DNA of 64,000 nt, taken from NCBI RefSeq assembly GCF_002150505.1, contig NZ_MSSV01000009.1, forward strand, positions 124,001-188,000. The letters are read 5' to 3'. The notes beneath the pieces are model-generated. The model made no database searches. It worked only from the letters and a program-made list of their open reading frames with translations, and was not told the DNA's origin. The first letter of the stretch is position 1; the number at the start of each line of letters is the position of its first letter. The DNA comes from Algoriphagus ratkowskyi (GTDB lineage: Bacteria; Bacteroidota; Bacteroidia; Cytophagales; Cyclobacteriaceae). Positions 9,308-17,526 of the stretch are shown one piece after another. Both the position numbers and the translations under genes were made by a program.

Positions 9308-10408
9308 ATGTTTAGCTCAACTAAATTCATGACGTCTATGCTTTCCCTTATCGTAGCACTGATGTTTTCCTGTGGTAACACTACGGTTCAAAACCAAGAA
9401 GCGTCTGCAGATACAGACAAAAATGCAAACTTTAGTGGAGACACGGAACTAGCGACTTTCGCGGGCGGATGTTTCTGGTGTGTAGAAGCTCCATTTGAAG
9501 GCATTGACGGCGTAATAACTGTAATCTCTGGATATGCTGGAGGTAAAGAGAAAAATCCTACATACGGGGAAGTTTCTGGCGGAAAAACTTCTCACAAAGA
9601 GGCTGTTCAAATTACCTTCGACCCAGAAGTAATCAGTTATTCTGAACTAGTCGATATCTTCTGGCAAACTTATGACCCTACGGACGTAGGAGGCTCATTT
9701 TATGACAGAGGTTCGCAGTACGAGTCTGCGATTTTCTTTCATGATGCTGCGCAAAAGAAAGTGGCTGACGAGTCTAAGAAATTGTTAGATAAATCAGGGA
9801 AATTCGAAAAACCAATAGCTACTCCCCTAGTTAAATACACAAATTTCTACCCTGCAGAGGAGTATCACCAAGATTATTACAAGAAGAGCTCTGTAGAATA
9901 TTATGCTTACAGAAATGGTTCTGGACGTGACAAATTCATAAAAGATCACTGGCCAGAACTAAGTGACAAAGAATACACTGCGCCTTCTCAATCAGAACTC
10001 AAAAAGACATTGACTTCATTGCAATATGATGTTACTCAGGAAGATGCTACAGAGCATTCTTTTCAGAATGAATACAATGGCAACCACGAAGATGGTATTT
10101 ATGTAGACATCATATCTGGAGCGCCATTATTTAGCTCTAAGGACAAATATGAGTCAGGTTCGGGATGGCCAAGCTTTACAAAGCCTATTGATGCGAGAGT
10201 ATTGGAAAAGCCAACGGACAATGATCTGGGAATGCTTAGAGTTGAGGTAAGAAGTAAATTTGGAAAAAGTCATTTAGGACATGTGTTTTACGATGGTCCC
10301 GAGCCTACAAGCTTGAGATATTGTATGAATTCAGCAGCAATGAAATTTATTCCAAAAAAGGATATGGAAGCCTCAGGCTACGGAGACTATTTGTGGCTGG
10401 TTAATTGA
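9308..10408 (+). CDS. msrAB: MsrA-MsrB fusion, peptide methionine sulfoxide reductase lipoprotein
   Basis: Bifunctional repair enzyme reducing both S- (MsrA) and R-methionine sulfoxide (MsrB). MsrA comes first, with the catalytic GGCFWC motif, then [14 protein letters not shown] and the EEYHQDYY region. A linker leads to MsrB with [23 protein letters not shown] and catalytic Cys in RYCMNSAAM. The MsrB zinc CxxC pairs and the usual recycling Cys are absent. With the ATG at 9308, a lipoprotein signal peptide ends at LMFSC (Cys 22), so the protein should be membrane-anchored in the cell envelope. An upstream ATG at 9266 is possible but gives an unusually long signal region. A strong terminator follows. 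Confidence 0.93.
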   Translation: MFSSTKFMTSMLSLIVALMFSCGNTTVQNQEASADTDKNANFSGDTELATFAGGCFWCVEAPFEGIDGVITVISGYAGGKEKNPTYGEVSGGKTSHKEAVQITFDPEVISYSELVDIFWQTYDPTDVGGSFYDRGSQYESAIFFHDAAQKKVADESKKLLDKSGKFEKPIATPLVKYTNFYPAEEYHQDYYKKSSVEYYAYRNGSGRDKFIKDHWPELSDKEYTAPSQSELKKTLTSLQYDVTQEDATEHSFQNEYNGNHEDGIYVDIISGAPLFSSKDKYESGSGWPSFTKPIDARVLEKPTDNDLGMLRVEVRSKFGKSHLGHVFYDGPEPTSLRYCMNSAAMKFIPKKDMEASGYGDYLWLVN

Positions 10409-10560
10409 AATATGTTTATCCCAAATCACATCAATAAGCTAAGATTGACTTGCGGAAAGCCCTAATTCAAGTGACAGAAATAGCTCCATCCTAGAGTTTA
10501 GTAATTTATAAGTCGCTTTTAATCTGTTAATGATCTTGAAGCGGACACATTTTGATTTTT

Positions 10561-10600
10561 AGAGATAAGGCTACTTTCGAGTAGCCTTATCTCTTTAATA
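10561..10600 (+). terminator. Rho-independent terminator after msrAB
   Basis: A 15-bp perfect stem (agagataaggctact with its complement at 10580-10594) closes a TTCG tetraloop, and a T-rich tail follows. It terminates msrAB and precedes the next gene by about 95 bases. Confidence 0.85.
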
Positions 10601-10688
10601 CTCTTTTTAAGACTAAGAATTTTTTTTGAGAATTTTTAGACATTAAAATCATCTCGATATCTATCTTTAAGTCAAACTTATTCTCATC

Positions 10689-11096
10689 ATGAAAAAATTC
10701 GCTTGGATTGCTGGTATCGTCATAGTTGGATTAGTCGCCGGTATTTTTTGGTATAAATTCTACTTCGTTTTTGGCGAAGGTGTAAAAGCTGGAAGCTTAA
10801 ATTACTTTGTAAAAAAAGGAGTATTATTCAAGACATATGAAGGCCGGGTAGTCCAGGAAGGATTTCAAAGCCCTACGGCCGGCGGATTACAAAGTAACGA
10901 GTTTCGGTTCAGCGTAGCAGACGGCGACATCGCAGAACAACTAGAAAGAGCTTCAGGTAAGTTTGTAGAGCTTCGCTATAAGGAATATAACGGAACTCTT
11001 CCCTGGAGAGGCACAAGTAACTTTGTAGTGATAGAAGTACTAACTGTAAACAATGCAGGCAAAACTGACGGATCAGCCCTGCCTTTTAATCAATAA
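10689..11096 (+). CDS. Conserved single-TM protein of unknown function
   Basis: A 135-residue protein with one N-terminal TM helix or uncleaved signal (residues 4-22, WIAGIVIVGLVAGIFWY) and a soluble domain outside the inner membrane. The start of the domain, FGEGVKAGSLNYFVKKGVLFKTYEGRVVQEGF, resembles short Bacteroidota membrane proteins that databases often mislabel as 6-phosphogluconate dehydrogenase. No dehydrogenase motif is present. The C-terminal part has a LRYKEYNGTLPWRG segment. Its stop (11094-11096) directly abuts the stop of the convergent Dabb gene. Function unknown. Confidence 0.7.
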   Translation: MKKFAWIAGIVIVGLVAGIFWYKFYFVFGEGVKAGSLNYFVKKGVLFKTYEGRVVQEGFQSPTAGGLQSNEFRFSVADGDIAEQLERASGKFVELRYKEYNGTLPWRGTSNFVVIEVLTVNNAGKTDGSALPFNQ

Positions 11097-11528
11097 TTAA
11101 GGTCTAGTCCAGTAATCGACCACCGTCACCTTATCCAAGTGAGGGCCTAGGATGGTGCCAAATGCCGCATGAGCTGGATGAGGTAAGTATGCATCACGTG
11201 CTTCATCAGAATGGAAAGTCAATACAAAAGCGTGGGTTAGTCCTTGATTCAACCCTTCTGGGCTTGAGTTTAGACCATATTCAAAAGCTTTAATTCCTTC
11301 AATTTCGTTCTGAAGGTTTCTGAAAGCGTCTATAACTGATTGAATATCTTCTTGTGAAGAAGTTTCTTTGAAGCTAAAAAAAACGTTGTGTCTTAATACT
11401 GAATCTGGTTCTGTAGCCATTATTTCCTTTTGATTATTTTCTGTCGTTTCGTTCTTGGAGTGATTTTCTGTCTTATCAGTGCATGATAGAGCTAAAAATA
11501 ATGGGATAAAATAGAGTAGTTTTTTCAT
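11097..11528 (-). CDS. Dabb (stress-responsive A/B barrel) domain lipoprotein
   Basis: The start at 11528 gives a lipoprotein signal peptide ending in LFLALSC. Longer upstream ATGs (to 11654) only add a non-homologous basic region before a second membrane segment. After a Lys/Asn/Glu-rich linker (about residues 20-40) comes a small Dabb domain: LRHNVFFSFKETSSQEDIQ at its start, FEYGLNSSPEGLNQGLTHAFVLTF in the middle, and YLPHPAHAAFGTILGPHLDKVTVVDYW at the end. Such domains form dimeric alpha-beta barrels and are seen in stress proteins and small oxygenases. Enzymatic activity here is not evident. Envelope location is inferred from the lipobox. Confidence 0.82.
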   Translation of the reverse strand: MKKLLYFIPLFLALSCTDKTENHSKNETTENNQKEIMATEPDSVLRHNVFFSFKETSSQEDIQSVIDAFRNLQNEIEGIKAFEYGLNSSPEGLNQGLTHAFVLTFHSDEARDAYLPHPAHAAFGTILGPHLDKVTVVDYWTRP

Positions 11529-11733
11529 AGGTTTTTGATTTTTCATCAATCTAAGGAGATTCGCCCTATAAATCCAGATCTTAAGAAGATTCGCAAACTG
11601 TTTCTTGAAGATTGGAAAAGAAAGTGAATTTAGCACGTATGTTTTAAGCTTCAAAGTGAAAACATGCTACTGCTTAAAACTTACTATTTCAAAACTAAAT
11701 AGAAGTGCAGTTTTGTAAGAAATGACATTAGGA

Positions 11734-11769
11734 CAAAAAAATGCCTGCAAATCATAGATCTGCAGGCAT
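11734..11769 (-). terminator. Terminator of the cold-shock operon
   Basis: The arms atgcctgca (11741-11749) and tgcaggcat (11761-11769) form a hairpin. On the minus strand the hairpin is followed by seven T (plus A run 11734-11740). It lies about 40 bases beyond the cold-shock protein stop. Confidence 0.8.
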
Positions 11770-11809
11770 CCAACTTTGTATTTCTTAACTGGGCAGAGCC
11801 CAATAGGAA

Positions 11810-12004
11810 TTACTTAGCTACTTTAACGTTCACAGCGTTAACGCCTTTTTTACCCTGAACTACGTCATAAGTAACGTGATCGTTCTCACGGATTTCGTGT
11901 ACTAGACCGGAGTGGTGTACGAATACATCTTCACTGTTGTCTGCTGGTGTAATAAAACCAAAACCTTTGGTTGTGTTAAAGAATTTTACTGTTCCTTCAT
12001 TCAT
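11810..12004 (-). CDS. Cold-shock protein (CspA family)
   Basis: A 64-residue single cold-shock domain acting as RNA chaperone or antiterminator. Both RNA-binding motifs are present: GTVKFFNTTKGFGFI (RNP1 KGFGFI) and DVFVHHSGL (RNP2 VFVHH). The C-terminal GKKGVNAVNVKV is typical. It is the last gene of a four-gene minus-strand series after desaturase, DEAD-box helicase and a small basic protein. The gap to the preceding gene is four bases, so it should be co-transcribed, and the hairpin at 11734-11769 ends the unit. Cold induction is inferred from family and neighbours. Confidence 0.95.
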   Translation of the reverse strand: MNEGTVKFFNTTKGFGFITPADNSEDVFVHHSGLVHEIRENDHVTYDVVQGKKGVNAVNVKVAK

Positions 12005-12008
12005 GATA

Positions 12009-12299
12009 CTAACTTTTTAAATTGGTGTTTCTATTATTTTGTTGTTGTGCATTGTTGGGATATTCTCTTCTAGGAGGAGGACCTTCCTTTCTTTGCGGGT
12101 TTTCTTTTTTAGGGGGTTCTGGTTCTGGCGGTGTGTCTGAGATGTTACCAAACTCATCCACGTACGCAATCATATCGTCAAGATCTCCACTTTTCGGTTG
12201 ATCCTTACGAGCAGCCATCTTCTCTTGCTTATCTCTCTTTTTTCTCTTTTTGAGTTCTGCTTTTTGCTTTTTAATGAATGTGTTCTGGTTTTTCGACAT
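12009..12299 (-). CDS. Small basic low-complexity protein of the cold-shock operon
   Basis: A 96-residue protein with no signal peptide. The N-terminal third is Lys/Arg-rich (KKQKAELKKRKKRDKQEK) and likely helical and nucleic-acid binding. A short conserved core GDLDDMIAYVDEFGNI (residues 38-53) follows, then a Pro/Asn/Gln-rich disordered tail. I recognise the core as common in small Bacteroidota proteins beside csp and DEAD-box genes, but no function is established. It sits nine bases after the helicase stop and four bases before the csp start, suggesting an RNA-binding accessory of the cold-shock response. Confidence 0.75.
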   Translation of the reverse strand: MSKNQNTFIKKQKAELKKRKKRDKQEKMAARKDQPKSGDLDDMIAYVDEFGNISDTPPEPEPPKKENPQRKEGPPPRREYPNNAQQQNNRNTNLKS

Positions 12300-12308
12300 A
12301 TCGCTATT

Positions 12309-13511
12309 TTAATTGACAAATGTTATGGCCCGTCCGGTTTTTCCGGCTCGACCTGTCCGACCAATTCTGTGGATATAACTATCCATAGACATAGGAAGCT
12401 GGTAATTGATCACATGGGTTACATCAGCTACGTCTATACCTCTAGCAGCAACATCAGTCGCTACCAATACTCTAGTCGTCCCAGATTTGAACTCATCAAT
12501 AGTTCTGTTCCGGAAATTTTGGGACTTATTACCATGTATCAACCCTGAATTTATTCCGGACTGATTTAATTGTTTACTTAACTTATCCGCAAGTCGTTTA
12601 GTTTCAGTAAAAATAATTACTTTCTCTAATTCGTTTCCTTTGAACATATCAGCTAGTATCATAAACTTATCCTTTCCTTCAGGAACTCGGATAATTTCTT
12701 GATCTACATTCTCACTAGTAGTTCCGCCAGAATTTACTTTGATCTCTACAGGATTATTAAGTAATCCATCAATCATCGCTTTCTGACTTGGCTCCAATGT
12801 CGCAGAGAACAGCATAGTCTGACTTCTCTTCGTCATCAAATTTACGAGTTTTTTTACATCATGTACAAAACCCATATCCAACATTCTGTCAAACTCATCC
12901 AATACTAGCGTATTAACACGATTGAGATGCAACAGTTTACGATTGGAAAGATCCAATAGTCTACCTGGAGTACCCACGATGACATGGAGCTTTCTGTTCA
13001 AAGCTTTAAAGTCCGAATTGATATTTGTGCCACCGATAAAAGTGTTAGAATATAAATTCATCCCTTTACTTAGACTTTTAAATTCCTCTTCGATCTGCAA
13101 AGCCAACTCACGAGTCGGAGTTACGATTAAAGCAGTGAAATTCTGAGGATCAAGCTTTGCGTGCTCAATAATCGGAATCAAAAACGCTCCGGTTTTACCC
13201 GAACCTGTATTTGATATCCCGAGCAAATCTCTTCTATCCATCAAGGACGGAATAGCTTGCTCCTGAATATTGGTCATGCTTTCATACCCTTTTGCTACTA
13301 TATTTCTTAGCAATGTGGCATTCAAATTTACACTTGAGAAAGGTGTATCAGACCTAAAACCTTCTTGTCCACTAGGCTCTGCCTTTTTGACCAACAAGTA
13401 AGGATCCAGTTTCGACTCTTTCTTTTTATTCTGACCTGGTCTTCCAGTAGGACGTGAAGTACGTCTTTGACTGGCTGCTGGTCTTGTATTAGTGTTTCTA
13501 TTACTATTCAT
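12309..13511 (-). CDS. DEAD-box RNA helicase (RhlE-like)
   Basis: ATP-dependent RNA helicase with the two RecA domains. Visible motifs: Q-motif (NIQEQAIPSLM), motif I SNTGSGKTGA, Ia PTRELALQ, Ib TPGRLLDL, motif II LDEFDRMLDMGF (DEFD instead of DEAD), motif III SATLE, motif IV VIIFTET, motif V VATDVAARGID, and motif VI HRIGRTGRAG. The N-terminus is a 35-residue Arg/Ser/Thr-rich basic extension. The protein ends right after motif VI with no RNA-targeting tail. Its stop is nine bases before the small basic protein, and the desaturase ends seven bases upstream of its start. Its position implies unwinding of cold-stabilised RNA. Confidence 0.95.
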   Translation of the reverse strand: MNSNRNTNTRPAASQRRTSRPTGRPGQNKKKESKLDPYLLVKKAEPSGQEGFRSDTPFSSVNLNATLLRNIVAKGYESMTNIQEQAIPSLMDRRDLLGISNTGSGKTGAFLIPIIEHAKLDPQNFTALIVTPTRELALQIEEEFKSLSKGMNLYSNTFIGGTNINSDFKALNRKLHVIVGTPGRLLDLSNRKLLHLNRVNTLVLDEFDRMLDMGFVHDVKKLVNLMTKRSQTMLFSATLEPSQKAMIDGLLNNPVEIKVNSGGTTSENVDQEIIRVPEGKDKFMILADMFKGNELEKVIIFTETKRLADKLSKQLNQSGINSGLIHGNKSQNFRNRTIDEFKSGTTRVLVATDVAARGIDVADVTHVINYQLPMSMDSYIHRIGRTGRAGKTGRAITFVN

Positions 13512-13518
13512 GATATAA

Positions 13519-14511
13519 TTAGGCTTTTACTGGCTTTACCTCAGGAGCATTCCCTAGTAAGTAAAGCATTTTAAAATGATCCAATACAGCCATCAAAAAA
13601 TGAGGTTTCGAATAATAAGGCACGTTAAATTCTTCTGCGGTAGCCTTCACTATAGGTGCGATCTCCTTGTAATGCACATGGCATATATCAGGAAATAAAT
13701 GATGTTCAACTTGAAAATTCAATCCACCAACAAACCAAAATAACACTTTAGATTTGGGTGCAAAATTGCAAGTAGTAGCTAATTGATGCAATATTCTTTC
13801 CCCCTCTACAACACCGTCGGTGTCAGCCTTAGGGAAATCAACCACTTCTACGATGTGTGCGATTTGGAATACCATGGTAATGATAAACCCAGTCACAAAA
13901 TGCATCATTACAAATGCTAGAATAATAAATCCAGCTGAGACAGGAGAGAAAATTAATGGCAAACCTAAAACAACACAGAAGTATGCTATTTTCAGAAGCA
14001 CCAACTTAAGTATTCCTTTTTTGTAAGCTTTCTCACCACCTTTCACAAGACCCATATTATAATATCTCGTGAATCGAATGAAGTCTTTTGCGGTCACCCA
14101 TGAAAGGGTAGATAGAGAATAAAAAAACCACGCATACAAATGTTGGTATTTGTGCATAGGTGTTTTTTCCGCATTGGGAGAAAATCTCAAAAAGAATGGA
14201 GCATTGATATCGTCGTCATGCTCATGAATATTCGTGTAGCTATGATGAAGGACATTGTGCTGCAAGTGCCAAACCATAGAACTGGCTCCCACCATATCAA
14301 GGGTATATCCTACCCAGGTATTTACTTTTTTGTTTTTGGAATATGACCCATGTATAGCATCGTGCATAACGCCCATGCCCACACCCGCCATTCCAAAGGC
14401 TGAAAGTAGATAACATCCAAATAACTGAATTGTGGTAGAAGCGACGCCGGTAATAACCAAAATCACAGGTACGACATACATGGATATCAACAAGATAGAC
14501 TTGATGACCAT
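13519..14511 (-). CDS. Fatty acid desaturase (linoleoyl-CoA/delta-6-like), start codon uncertain
   Basis: Membrane di-iron desaturase acting on acyl lipids. Three His boxes are visible: HDAIH, HNVLHH and QVEHH (FQVEHHLFP), with four to six TM helices between them. The first usable ATG is at 14511, but the family N-terminus continues in frame upstream: 38 sense codons (KTVRFSESE...QTLRARVYGHF...SKYANTG) back to 14625, then a stop at 14641-14643. No ATG, GTG or TTG lies in that stretch; an ATT at 14623-14625 sits where family proteins usually begin. The gene therefore either uses a rare AUU start or has lost its start and is N-terminally shortened. It leads the cold-shock series, which fits a role in membrane fluidity. 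Confidence 0.88.
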   Translation of the reverse strand: MVIKSILLISMYVVPVILVITGVASTTIQLFGCYLLSAFGMAGVGMGVMHDAIHGSYSKNKKVNTWVGYTLDMVGASSMVWHLQHNVLHHSYTNIHEHDDDINAPFFLRFSPNAEKTPMHKYQHLYAWFFYSLSTLSWVTAKDFIRFTRYYNMGLVKGGEKAYKKGILKLVLLKIAYFCVVLGLPLIFSPVSAGFIILAFVMMHFVTGFIITMVFQIAHIVEVVDFPKADTDGVVEGERILHQLATTCNFAPKSKVLFWFVGGLNFQVEHHLFPDICHVHYKEIAPIVKATAEEFNVPYYSKPHFLMAVLDHFKMLYLLGNAPEVKPVKA

Positions 14512-14654
14512 CCCAGTATTTGCATACTTAGATTTGTTTGTGGACTTGAAATGTCCATAAACCCTAGCTCTTAGTGTTTGGGAGAATTCAGATAATTCTG
14601 ATTCTGAGAACCTTACTGTCTTAATGGCACTGAAATTAAATTATAAATACTAAT

Positions 14655-14766
14655 GTTTCCCGTGGGATTTTCTCTGCAGGTTTTAATTCTAAGACTGGAC
14701 TTGACCGAATCTTGTGAATTAAAAAAGTAGAAAGATGAAGAATTAAAACCTTGCGAGGGGAAACTC
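14655..14766 (-). repeat. Long imperfect inverted repeat upstream of the desaturase
   Basis: On the minus strand, the arm at 14766-14741 (starting gtttcccc, ending ggttttaattct) is complementary to the arm at 14690-14655 (starting agaattaaaacc, ending gggaaac). There are two paired blocks of about 13 and 7 bp with an asymmetric bulge, around a loop of about 50 bases. It lies 30-140 bases upstream of the putative AUU start. It could be a structured 5' leader or a miniature inverted-repeat element. Confidence 0.6.
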
Positions 14767-15029
14767 TTGAATTTGCTACTTGGGCAGGTTGATAATCAAC
14801 GCATACTTTATTTCAAGTAAAAAGGATATCCGAGGACAGCGCCTTTATGCCTGCAAATGTGCGAAGAAGATTTTGCAAATCCTAATCACCCCTAAATATT
14901 TCATGTTTTACACAAGCTATTTAGCCCAAAATCTTAAAATAAATTAGCTAATAGCCGAACAACTCAAATTAGACCAACATTTCAGTTTATCACAGCCTAA
15001 ATATTTATACATTTTCTATTTGAGAATTC
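14767..15029. other. Intergenic region without recognised gene
   Basis: Together with the leader at 14512-14766 this forms a gap of more than 500 bases between the outer-membrane barrel gene and the desaturase. It is AT-rich with no credible ORF, and I could not place a consensus TAnnTTTG promoter in it. Confidence 0.4.
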
Positions 15030-16376
15030 TTAATTCCATCTCCAATTCAGAATGCCATTTACATGAACCATCCTAACTTTATTATATTCCTGACCTGGTT
15101 TTAGACTCTGATTACCCAATGCTTCTTTGTTCATGACTAGCAATTGAAAATCAAATTTCGGAATTGACTCAGGCGAATATTTCATACCCAGATTGATTTG
15201 CCGATAGGACGGCATATTGTATTTGTTCTCCGAAGGAGCATTCAAAGCTGGGAGCCAATGGAGACCTAAATGGGCAAATGCTTTAAGTTTGGTCCTAGGG
15301 ACGCTATATTCTGCAAACAACGTGAGTGCATTCAAGGAGCTAAACCCTTCATTTCTTTCTCGGGGAATAAACGTGTACCAAGCGTCTTTCCCCCACTCTC
15401 TCGGGCTGAGCCAAATCCCTTCGCCACCTGTTTTGGTATAATTCAGATTTAGGTGCCATGCTGCTTTTTTATATCCAAATCTCGTGGAAATCGCCCAGTT
15501 TCTGTCTTCTGGATTCTTGTATTGAAATATAGGGTTTAAATTTCCTCCATCTCCCAACCCTGCTTGAAATCCTGCTTGTAGCCCCCACAGCCATGTAATC
15601 CCAGACTCCTCACTAACCCACCTTTTTTCTGTTTGAGCCCAAAAAGTAGTAGAAACATTCTGAACCAGCGTATTTGAGGCACGTATACTCAGCCCTTCCC
15701 ATTCCTTAGACAGTTCAGCAATCCCGATCCAATTGCTTTCGGTATTTCCCGCATAGAGTGATGCTTCTCCATCTGGATTCCTCCCTCCAGGAAATACACC
15801 AATACTTTGCCCCACAGAAAGCCATTCGCTCGTCCCACGCACACTCATTTTTCCAATCCCCCAGGCAGTAAAATTCCACTTATCCTCCGTAATAAGCCAA
15901 ACTTTTGCGCCTTCCACTCCTGTAGGAGAAAGCCGGCCATCCTGTGCATTGATCCAATCTTCGTCGATTGCCATTCTACCTGCCGAAATACCCCAATTGT
16001 TCTTTGAATAGGTTAAAGAGAGATTTTCCAGTTTTCCGAAAAAGCGATCATCCAAATCTAGTAAATCAAATAAGCCTACCTCATATCTATTTACTCCTCC
16101 ACTAGTAGGATCCGCAGCAGTTAAATCACTACTCCATAGATTTCCAAAAACTCTGTAACCAATTCTAAAGTCCCAATTCTCAGCATAGGTAAGTTTTGTC
16201 CCCATGTGGAAGCTGGTCCCTAATGCATAATCGTCCTTGTACGTTTCTGGGTAACTCGTACTCATCCAAAACATTCGAAAATGTACGTCTGGGGAAATTT
16301 CAAGCTTTTTTTCAGCTTTCTGAGCAAAAGATATTAATGGGAAGCAAAGGATGATTACTGACAAAAACTTTTTCAT
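15030..16376 (-). CDS. Outer-membrane beta-barrel protein, OprD/porin-like
   Basis: A 448-residue protein with a Sec signal peptide ending at ISFAQ (residues 1-18). The rest alternates aromatic and polar residues in short strands typical of a barrel of 16-18 strands. Segments such as NWGISAGRMAIDEDWINAQDGRLSPTGV recall OprD-type porins (SAGRQ...NAQDGRLT). Its ATG overlaps the stop of the upstream cytochrome c gene by four bases, so the two are translationally coupled. This suggests the barrel supplies or accompanies the substrate of the TsdA-like cytochrome. Family assignment is by pattern only. Confidence 0.65.
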   Translation of the reverse strand: MKKFLSVIILCFPLISFAQKAEKKLEISPDVHFRMFWMSTSYPETYKDDYALGTSFHMGTKLTYAENWDFRIGYRVFGNLWSSDLTAADPTSGGVNRYEVGLFDLLDLDDRFFGKLENLSLTYSKNNWGISAGRMAIDEDWINAQDGRLSPTGVEGAKVWLITEDKWNFTAWGIGKMSVRGTSEWLSVGQSIGVFPGGRNPDGEASLYAGNTESNWIGIAELSKEWEGLSIRASNTLVQNVSTTFWAQTEKRWVSEESGITWLWGLQAGFQAGLGDGGNLNPIFQYKNPEDRNWAISTRFGYKKAAWHLNLNYTKTGGEGIWLSPREWGKDAWYTFIPRERNEGFSSLNALTLFAEYSVPRTKLKAFAHLGLHWLPALNAPSENKYNMPSYRQINLGMKYSPESIPKFDFQLLVMNKEALGNQSLKPGQEYNKVRMVHVNGILNWRWN

Positions 16377-17419
16377 TTCTTAGCAGCAGCTTTAATCTCC
16401 TTAAACGGCCCGAATTTATGCTGCTCCTCTGAAAACCCATCCGAAAATGGTCCAAATGGATGATCCATAGGTTTCTTGGAAATATCAGGCCAGTCATCCT
16501 GGAAATCTTTCTTAGGTCTATCTAGGCTATTTACATAGGCAGCCACATCCCATGACTCTTCGTCTGAAAGAATAGGATTTTCAAAAGTTGCCCCAAAAGG
16601 CATATTGGCTTTCACATAGCCTGCAAATCGTGACATTCTAAATAATCCAGCTCCCTGATTATAACTGTGCTCGCCCCAAAGTGGTGGATAAGTGTAGCCA
16701 GATCCATCAGACTCCATCACTCCTTGCCCATCGGACATGTGACAGCTCACACATTGTCTTTCGTAAATGGTTTTCCCTTTTAAAGGATCCGCAGCTCTAT
16801 CAAGTAATGGGACTTCGTAAATCCCCGCTCCTTTCGGACTTTTACCTTTTTCCACATCTTGACCCAACCAATTCATGTATGCCACCATGGCCTTCATTTC
16901 TTGGCTATTATCTGCCAAAGCTTCCCCATTCAGACTACGCTGGAAGCAGCCGTTGATTCTGGACTGAATATCTTCTGATTGGCCAGATCTACCTCGCACC
17001 TTAGGATAGGTGCTTTTCGCCGCAGAATAATTATTTCCCAAGGGCACCGTCCCAGCCTGTAAATGGCAATTTTGGCAATTCAGACCATTTGAGATCTTTT
17101 TCACTTTACCATTTGGCCCTAGGTATTCAGAGGTGTTGGCAATGAGTTCTCGACCATATTTGATTTCATCAGCATTCAACTCTTCATCCACTGATGCCCA
17201 GTCAGGTGCTACCCACATCCCAACTGGATCCATTAAAGCCTTAGATTTTGGTGCGGCGGATGGTTCTTGAGTTTTGGCTAAATGCTCTGTGGAAGGTTGT
17301 AAACCCACATTATCAAAATACAAAACACCGCCAACTAAACCAACGAGTAAGGCTGCTAATAAAAGCAGAACCATGATCAAAGGGAAAAGCTGATGTAAAG
17401 GTTTGGAAGCCTGATTCAT
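16373..17419 (-). CDS. tsdA: TsdA-like dihaem cytochrome c (thiosulfate dehydrogenase family)
   Basis: Membrane-anchored periplasmic dihaem cytochrome expected to couple two thiosulfates to tetrathionate, or run in reverse. One N-terminal TM helix (residues 12-35). Haem 1 binds CQNCH (115-119). The following INGCFQRSLNG segment has Cys158 at the position of the haem-1 axial Cys ligand that marks TsdA. Haem 2 binds CVSCH (223-227), with a likely axial Met in KANMPFG near residue 278. Typical TsdA proteins are about 330 residues. The gene is coupled by a four-base overlap to the outer-membrane barrel gene and lies near further sulfur genes. Direction of catalysis cannot be told. Confidence 0.8.
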   Translation of the reverse strand: MNQASKPLHQLFPLIMVLLLLAALLVGLVGGVLYFDNVGLQPSTEHLAKTQEPSAAPKSKALMDPVGMWVAPDWASVDEELNADEIKYGRELIANTSEYLGPNGKVKKISNGLNCQNCHLQAGTVPLGNNYSAAKSTYPKVRGRSGQSEDIQSRINGCFQRSLNGEALADNSQEMKAMVAYMNWLGQDVEKGKSPKGAGIYEVPLLDRAADPLKGKTIYERQCVSCHMSDGQGVMESDGSGYTYPPLWGEHSYNQGAGLFRMSRFAGYVKANMPFGATFENPILSDEESWDVAAYVNSLDRPKKDFQDDWPDISKKPMDHPFGPFSDGFSEEQHKFGPFKEIKAAAKK

Positions 17420-17526
17420 AATTACCGATTAAGCTACAAAAATGAGGGTAATCATCCTTGCCGGATGTGATGAAGATCACTTAGACAATTTAAAAAACCT
17501 ATTTCTTGAATTTTATATCAGACCTC

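Noticed and set aside
12900..12925. DEFD in place of DEAD as a disabling mutation of the helicase
   Set aside because: The Asp-Glu pair that binds Mg-ATP is kept and all other motifs are intact. DEFD occurs in related helicases.
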